A DNA stretch of 36,500 nucleotides from Hymenoscyphus infarciens (Eukaryota > Ascomycota > Leotiomycetes > Helotiales > Helotiaceae), in NCBI GenBank assembly GCA_001414345.1, contig LLCB01000442.1:1-36500 (forward strand). Direction: 5' to 3'. Each line of letters starts with the position of its first letter. Positions within the stretch are counted from its first letter, which is position 1. The notes below the pieces were generated by a model. That model was not told the origin of the DNA, made no database searches, and worked only from the letters and a program-made list of their open reading frames with translations. The position numbers were made by a program, and so were the translations under genes. Of the stretch, positions 30,901 to 36,500 are shown piece after piece.

Positions 30901-33900
30901 GAATTGGATGCTTTACAAATTTCACCAAAAGAAGAATGTCATCCTTGCCGACGAAATGGGATTGGGAAAGACTATTCAGGTGATTGGATTGATTGCTGCT
31001 CTGGTAAAAGAAAATGCCATGGTACGTAATAATCACCCCTCCATTCGAAATGAACTAATTGATTTTCCCAGTGTTTCCCTTTTCTCATTGTTACACCTAA
31101 TTCTACCTGTCCGAATTGGAGAAGAGAAATCAAAAAATGGGCACCAAGCCTCCGCGTCGTAACCTTCTACGGTGGGCGGGCAGCTCGAGACATGGCCATG
31201 GAATATGAACTCTATCCAAATGGCAGCTCCGACATGAGAGCCCATGTTGTTGTCACCTCGTATGAGGGACCGGTTGAAGATTCAAGTAGATCTTTCTTTA
31301 AGAAAATCAACTGGGCTGGTATGATTGTTGACGAGGGGCAGCGGCTCAAGAATGATGAGAACTTGCTGTACGCCGCCTTACTTGCTCTCAAAACACCGTT
31401 TCAAGTTCTCTTGACAGGTTTGTTCAGCCTTCTGTGTGCCCTCAGATTCTCAGCTAACTTGTTCAAAAGGTACACCATTGCAAAACAACAAGCGCGAATT
31501 GTTCAATTTACTTGCCTTCCTAGACTCTAGCATCAATGCTGCCAACTTGGAGGAGCAATATGAAGAGATAACAAAACATAACCTTCCCGAGCTTCAAAAC
31601 CTTATCCGTCCATTCTTCCTCAGGTACCAACCCTTCATTCTGATTTGCTATTTTCCCTGGCTAAAATTTCGAAATAGACGAACCAAAGCTCAAGTGTTGA
31701 AGGATCTCCCTGCCCTATCACAGATGATTCTTCCCGTCTCCATGAGCGTCGTTCAGAAGAAACTTTACAAAATGATCATTGCTAAGAATGCCGAGTTGAT
31801 GAAGTCGATCTTTGGCCAGGATACCACTAACCTGCGCCCAAAGGAGAGAGGTAATTTAAACAACATTCTGATGCAACTTCGGAAGTGTCTTTGCCACCCA
31901 TTTACATACAGTTCTGCCATCGAAGAGCGCGGATTAAGCGATGCTGCTTTACATCGGAATCTCATTGATGCATCTTCCAAATTCCAGCTTTTGGAGATCA
32001 TGCTACCAAAATTGAAAGAGCGTGGCCATCGAGTTCTTCTATTTAGTCAGTTCTTACTTCAGCTCGATCTTGTTGAAGATTTCCTTCGTGGGATGGAGCT
32101 CTCCTACCGGCGTCTGGATGGTACGATCTCGGCACAGGAGAAGCAAAAGCGTATTGATGAGTTCAATGCACCAGACTCGTCCATTTTTGCTTTCATGCTT
32201 TCCACCCGATCTGGAGGAGTGGGCATAAACTTAGCCACAGCGGATACAGTTATCATCATGGTATGTACCAATTCTTCGCCCATAAGACCTCAAGCTAATC
32301 AATTTGTAGGATCCTGACTTCAATGTAAGACAACTCCTTTTCTTTTCAGTAATACGCTAACTTCCATTAGCCCCAACAAGATATCCAGGCTATCTCCCGA
32401 GCGCATAGAATTGGCCAGAAGAACAAAGTTCTTGTTTTCCAATTGGTAACAAAAGACAGCGCAGAGGAAAAGATCATGCAAATCGGTCGCAAGAAGATTG
32501 CTTTAGGCGCTCTCATCGAATCCATGGGAGGCGAGGAAGATGAAGTTGTTGATGTGGAGTCGATCTTGAAGCATGGTACTAAAGCTCTCTTTGACGGAGA
32601 TGATAAAGATGATATTCGCCATGACTCGGCTTCTGTCGACAAACTTCTCGATCGAGCACAGGTGGATGAGGTTGACCCTGACCAGGACGAAAACAAAGGC
32701 TCAACTTTCTCTCTTGCGCGAGTATGGGCACAAGATAAAGGCACACTCGAAGAGGACTTTGGCGATGCTGATGCTAATGCAAATGATGCTGCTCCGAGCG
32801 ACTCAGTATGGGAGAAGATATTGAAAGACCGTGAAGAAGAAGCACAGCGCGAAGCTGCAAAAAACGTGCAGGATTTTGGACGTGGAAAGCGAACCCGACA
32901 GGTGGGTGACATTCTTTCCAGGAATGCTTCTCTTACTAACTAAATAGACTGTGACTTACGGCGGCGATAAGAATGGGGCTGACGACGACGATGCTACTGG
33001 CCGACGACGTTCACAAGGGGTCCTAAGTGACCAAGAATTCGGTCCGAACCCAGAAGCACCCGAATCTGACCTCGACGAAACTTCCGGCGACGACTCGGTT
33101 GATCTCCGAGAGCTTCAAATAGAGACAAAAACCAAAGGTACGAAATCTGTGAAGCGTCGAAATCCAGCAAAACCATCTGTCTCTACTGCTGCTCCCCCCA
33201 AAATCCCAAGAAAGTCCAAGTTGCCCAATGGCTTGATACTTCAATCGGGCAAAAAAGGGAAACCACCTGCAGCAGTGCAAAAAAAGAGAAAGGTGGAAGA
33301 ATTAAAGGCTACCCCGCCCAAAAACTCAGACGCACCGCTTGCAAAGTCCGCAAGTGTGCACCATAAGTCAAAAAAACCCAGACTTGACAAGTCGGGCAAT
33401 TCTCTGCCATCGACGACCAGTGCCGCGAGAAAGCTCTCGAAGCCAAACGCGACTAGTAGTCCACAGCAGCATGGTCGTCCCATTTTCCCTCCAATTATTC
33501 CTTCGAATTTGGATCGACCCATCCCTCAATCAAGCTCGACTAGTAGTCAAGGGCGAAGTACTATTCTCCCTGCATTTTCAGTCCCGCCAAATTCTGGCTC
33601 TGCTAGTAAGCAAAGAAATGCTCGTCCTTTTGCTAATCCAATCTCCCAGCCGATTCTAGTACCGCAGGTGCATTACCAGAATCACAACGAGCTTCGATCA
33701 AGCCTGGAGACAGACTCTCCAAGAGTGGAAAGACCCGCGGCCCCGTCCCAACCATGCCACCTCCCCACAAATCCGTCCCGTCCAATGCCCCATATGTCCC
33801 AAGCAACGGTGCCCCGTCACGCGATTTTCATAGACTTGGAAGCCAACGAGGAACATTCTTGCCACAAAGCCAGCCGAACCCCCTCAACCAGTACCAACCA

Positions 33901-34323
33901 ACCCACATCCAGAGGCACTCCTTCGGCCAACCACCCATACTACCTCCAAGCCAATATCAAGGAGGCTACATGCAAAGCCAACGGCCAAACCCCTCTGCGT
34001 ACTTCCCAAGTCAACCCCCACAAATCGTTGACAGACACGGAAATGCCTTAATCGGTCGGGCAACAAATCGTCATACAGGACCTCGGCCACGGTCAGGTCC
34101 TCAGCCTTGTTACACATGTGGTTTGCGCCATATTGGGATCACGCCTAGTTGTCCTTCATTCTCATCGTCCATCGAAATTCGTCTCATGCTCGATTCTCTC
34201 GTAACCAACAAGCCTCCTCACCCCCCGGAGTTCGTTGGATTGGCCAAAAGCTACCTGGAGAAAGAGCTGAAGCGAAACACGGCAATTCGGCTAGCTCAGC
34301 TTCCTTCAAGCCGGTCAAGTTGA
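27937..34323 (+). CDS. mit1: Mit1/CHD-type SNF2 chromatin remodeler
   Basis: ATP-dependent nucleosome remodeler resembling the fission-yeast SHREC subunit Mit1 (Mi-2/CHD-like), which acts in heterochromatic silencing. Nine exons: 27937-28290, 28904-31021, 31072-31417, 31470-31623, 31678-32260, 32310-32324, 32371-32901, 32948-33605 and 33650-34323, giving 1810 aa. Domains: chromo-like segment spanning intron 1 (about residues 78-134); disordered acidic/basic region to about 390; Cys-rich PHD-type fingers (about 401-575); second chromo-like segment (about 600-715); SNF2 ATPase with DEMGLGKT (801-808) and motif II DEGQ (911-914); helicase C with SRAHRIGQ (1199-1206); and a disordered Ser/Pro/Gln-rich tail. 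The end is a C-x2-C-x3-H-x6-C finger (1740-1754). Every junction keeps phase and family motifs. Exon 6 has only 15 nt. The other CHD-type label (Chd1/Chd3) fits less well, given the terminal finger. Confidence 0.88.
28291..28903 (+). other. Long first coding intron of the Mit1-like gene (613 nt)
   Basis: A canonical GTAAGT donor and CCCCAG acceptor with a GCTAAT branch. Splicing joins YEDGRKAI to [16 protein letters not shown] within the chromo-like segment, in phase 0. It is more than ten times longer than the other introns of the gene. I see no tRNA or ORF inside it; the pyrimidine-rich 28600-28760 section looks promoter-like, so an alternative downstream transcription start is possible. 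Confidence 0.75.
32310..32324 (+). other. 15-nt microexon (exon 6) of the Mit1-like gene
   Basis: GATCCTGACTTCAAT encodes Asp-Pro-Asp-Phe-Asn, the conserved link before helicase motif VI. It is bounded by TTTGTAG at its 5' side and GTAAGA at its 3' side. Without it the SNF2 core would be missing five conserved residues. Confidence 0.85.
33606..33649 (+). other. 44-nt intron 8 of the Mit1-like gene
   Basis: A GTAAGC donor, a GCTAAT branch and a TCCCAG acceptor. Its length changes the frame exactly as needed to reach the terminal zinc-finger frame, so no frameshift has to be assumed. Read through, exon 8 would end at 34051 with an unrelated tail lacking the finger. Confidence 0.75.
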
Positions 34324-34900
34324 TAGGGTACATATAGGTATCTTAAGTACACATTTCTTTTTCTTCCCCCTCGGTTGTTCTTCACAAAATACAAAGATCG
34401 GAGTTTTCTCCATACCCCTTTGACATATGCGTCTTTAGAGAGAGAAGAAGCATGCAAGGGTCACCAGCACATGTTAGATTACGAGCTTTTTTCAACTTTC
34501 CTTTTCCCCCTAAACAAAAAATGGTGATGGCGCATGGCAGATATTTGGAATCATCCCTCTTGATTGCCACTTTGTGACATGGCGGATTTTTTCTGAGACG
34601 TGGTTCGATAGTGCGTTTTTAGAAGGCGGCATAATTCTCATGTTCTTTGGCCGCCGTCTCTCTTGACACGATGAGAGATGCGGGGAAATCTTTTGCGTGA
34701 GGGCCTGCCTGCCATGGTATGCGAAGTTTGTATGAGTACGGGGGTAGCTCAGAAGAAACCAATATACTTTATTAAAATCATTCTTGATGTGTGTGATTGT
34801 GGAGTGATGCAATGAGTAATGGGCGGTTTCCGTGCCCTTGATGTCTGTCTACGGCTCTTGTTGATGGTGTGGCTCGAGAGTTCACTGGGACGGAAAATCG
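34324..34900. other. 3' flank of the Mit1-like gene
   Basis: Normal-composition DNA downstream of the stop, expected to include the 3' UTR. Frames here are short and without domains. Confidence 0.5.
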
Positions 34901-36112
34901 TATGAATTTCTTCTTAAATCGTGTTATTTTTCAGAGATAGTACAACTAACTACAACGTATTTGAAACTTTTAGTAATTAGCACAGTCATTCATAAGTCAA
35001 TTCGGAGTTGGCTTTTATTTTTTTACATATTTTTTTTTAGATATATGTAGAGTATAGCGTGTACGAGGCTCAAAAACGGTGGGAAATGTTTTCAGAGCAT
35101 ATACGTTACAAGTCAGGGCCTTTAGAGTATCTCTCGAGGGCTATAACTCTTAGCTTTTATAGCGCAATGATATACGCTAGCGCGTTCGATAGGAAATTAT
35201 TGATTTACTCTCTGATATCGAGAAAGAAATATTAAATAACAAAGACTTAAAGAGTCTAAAGCCTAGCACCAGGGGATATAGGACTTCGTGACTAGTTATA
35301 AGCAGAGTACCTTTATACTACTCTCTTAATTATTTAACTTACACAGGAAAATCAATTTAATTATTCTATAAGACTAGAATAATAAGATTTATATTATCTT
35401 TATTATTCTAGAAGAGTTAGAAGAATTACAGAAGAGGAAGGTACCTTAGACTATAGTCACGAATTCCTACAAGCCCTAGTGTAGATAATTATTAAAGAGA
35501 AGCCTAATATTTATTTCATTTATCTAGGACTTGTTCACGGAACAATTCCTCGACCTCGGAATTATTCTACTAGTACCGCAGAGATTTAGTACTCGGAATT
35601 GTTTCCTTCTCGGAATTACTTTTCGCAGTTATTTTGCTCGGGAATATTACTCAGTTACTCGGAGATACTCCTTCACTCGGAAATATGCTTTGAAACACTT
35701 TACACGGTATCTCTTCAATATCCCTCTGAGATGTTACTCGAAGTTATTGCTAGGAGTTATTACTTTGCTTAGAAATTTTATTAAGAGATATTTTTTTTCA
35801 CTCGGAATTCATTTCGTAGATAGTGTTATCATTTTAGAGTACTTGGACATATTACAATAACATATTACTTGGACATTTTACTCGGACTTATTTTCTCGGT
35901 TTTAGATTTATTTCACTCGGAGATATTTTCTTCTCGGATTTATTTTACTTAGTAATTCTCGGACCTATTTTACCACTCGGAATTCCTTCTTAGATTTATT
36001 TTGCTCAGAAATATTACTAGGATATATCTTACTTAGACATTTTTTTTCTCAGTGTTATATTACTTCTTGGAATTATGTTTCTCACCTATTAATGCCCTGT
36101 AAAGTGCCCTGG
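34901..36112. other. AT-rich region up to the right-edge element
   Basis: Composition becomes TpA-rich from about 34900. The stretch from 35530 to about 36060 is a degenerate repeat (separate entry). Short T tracts occur at 35019-35038. No gene is seen; the 109-codon frame at 35531-35860 is a by-product of the repeat. Confidence 0.55.
35530..36060. repeat. Degenerate ACTCGGA(A/G)-TATT minisatellite
   Basis: The core (A/T)CTCGGAA/G followed by TTATT or ATATT recurs more than fifteen times at irregular 12-40-bp spacing, for example near 35595, 35612, 35638, 35659, 35675, 35803, 35883, 35916 and 35978. Related TTGCTTAGAAAT and TACTTAGACAT strings look like decayed copies. Confidence 0.7.
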
Positions 36113-36114
36113 TA

Positions 36115-36500
36115 CGGCATCCTGAATGCACCAAAAAGTCGGATTGACTAAATCGTAAATAGGAAATCGTAAATCGTAAAATGTTACTTTCTATAAGTAG
36201 AAAAGAGAATAATTTCTAATTTAAATTCCCCCTCTCTATATCTAGATTAGATAGTCTTAACTATAGTAACTAGCTAATTAGAGAATAGAGAGGGAAAATA
36301 AAATATATATCACGTGTATAGTAGTAACATTAGATGCCCTCTTACTATCGCCCTCTCGCTATCGTCTCCTTACTATTATTTCTAGATAAATAAGGAAGAG
36401 AGGGGGAGAGGGAGAGAGGGAGAGAGGGAGAGAGGGAGACTAAGAAGTAGTAAAATGCTCTCCTACCCCTTAATAAAGGGCTTAGATAATATAATTATTA
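36115..36500. mobile_element. TIR element end, running off the right edge
   Basis: It starts after TA (36113-36114) with CGGCATCCTGAATGCACC, AAAAAGTCGGATTGAC and AAATCGTAAAT repeats. It then follows the same order as the inverted left-edge copy: ATGTTACTTTCTATAAGTA, CTAGCTAATTAGAGAATAGAG, a CACGTG box (about 36311) and a GGGAGAGA microsatellite (about 36395-36440). Differences from the left copy are scattered substitutions and small indels. No coding region is visible. Confidence 0.7.

Noticed and set aside
33606..34323. A frameshift or sequencing error near the end of the Mit1-like gene.
   Set aside because: A 44-nt intron with good donor, branch and acceptor changes the frame exactly as needed.
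35531..35860. A 109-codon plus-strand frame.
   Set aside because: It lies in the degenerate minisatellite, starts with TTG-like context and shows no domain.
1..36500. The inverted copies at the two window edges as ends of one giant 36-kb transposon.
   Set aside because: The conserved tips (CGGCATCC...) point towards the middle of the window and the bodies run outward, so the DNA between them is outside both elements.

Overview
The window looks like nuclear DNA of a filamentous ascomycete (Pezizomycotina, possibly a leotiomycete; the class is only a guess). The evidence is short spliceosomal introns (44-86 nt, one of 613 nt) with CTAAC/CTAAT-like branch sites, fungal-type nuclear genes, and a sharp two-compartment layout. 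Moderate-GC gene blocks alternate with very AT-rich blocks (about 1.82-8.68, 8.9-13.26, 18.9-23.07 and 34.9-36.1 kb). In the AT-rich blocks CpA and TpG are nearly absent, TpA is abundant and CpG survives, which is the footprint of repeat-induced point mutation (RIP).

Layout. 1-517 and 36115-36500 are the facing ends of two related terminal-inverted-repeat (TIR) elements that run off the window. 520-1815 is a normal-composition stretch with no confident gene. 1818-8680 is a complete 6.86-kb TIR transposon with TA target sites, 160-170-bp TIRs packed with 7-bp AAATCGY repeats, and a RIP-killed integrase-like (rve/DDE) gene. It also holds a second unidentified coding-like frame, a nested inverted-repeat insert and several internal repeats. 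9735-12675 is an LTR retrotransposon with two 313-bp LTRs and a 5-bp target duplication. 13.26-18.52 kb is a gene block. 18.9-23.07 kb is RIP-degraded repeat DNA with an LTR relic. 23.1-34.9 kb is a second gene block. 34.9-36.1 kb is AT-rich and carries a degenerate minisatellite.

Genes, with introns resolved by eye: a mitochondrial NAD+ carrier of the Yia6/Ndt type (14070-15333, +); a small single-pass membrane protein (15923-16347, -) divergent from an ADCK1/Mcp2(Cqd2)-type ABC1 atypical kinase (16677-18519, +); an unidentified 202-aa protein (23438-24097, -); the mitochondrial rRNA 2'-O-methyltransferase Mrm1 (24868-26919, -); and a nine-exon Mit1/CHD-type SNF2 chromatin remodeler (27937-34323, +). 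Three, perhaps four, of the six genes serve mitochondria (NAD+ import, coenzyme Q/lipid homeostasis, rRNA modification). The last is a predicted heterochromatin remodeler of the SHREC type and sits between heterochromatin-like RIP blocks.

The most interesting part is the 6.86-kb TIR element. Its integrase relic can be aligned by eye with a fungal integrase-core family, two of its three catalytic acidic residues have been changed by RIP-type transitions, and its terminal motif is shared with the elements at both window edges.
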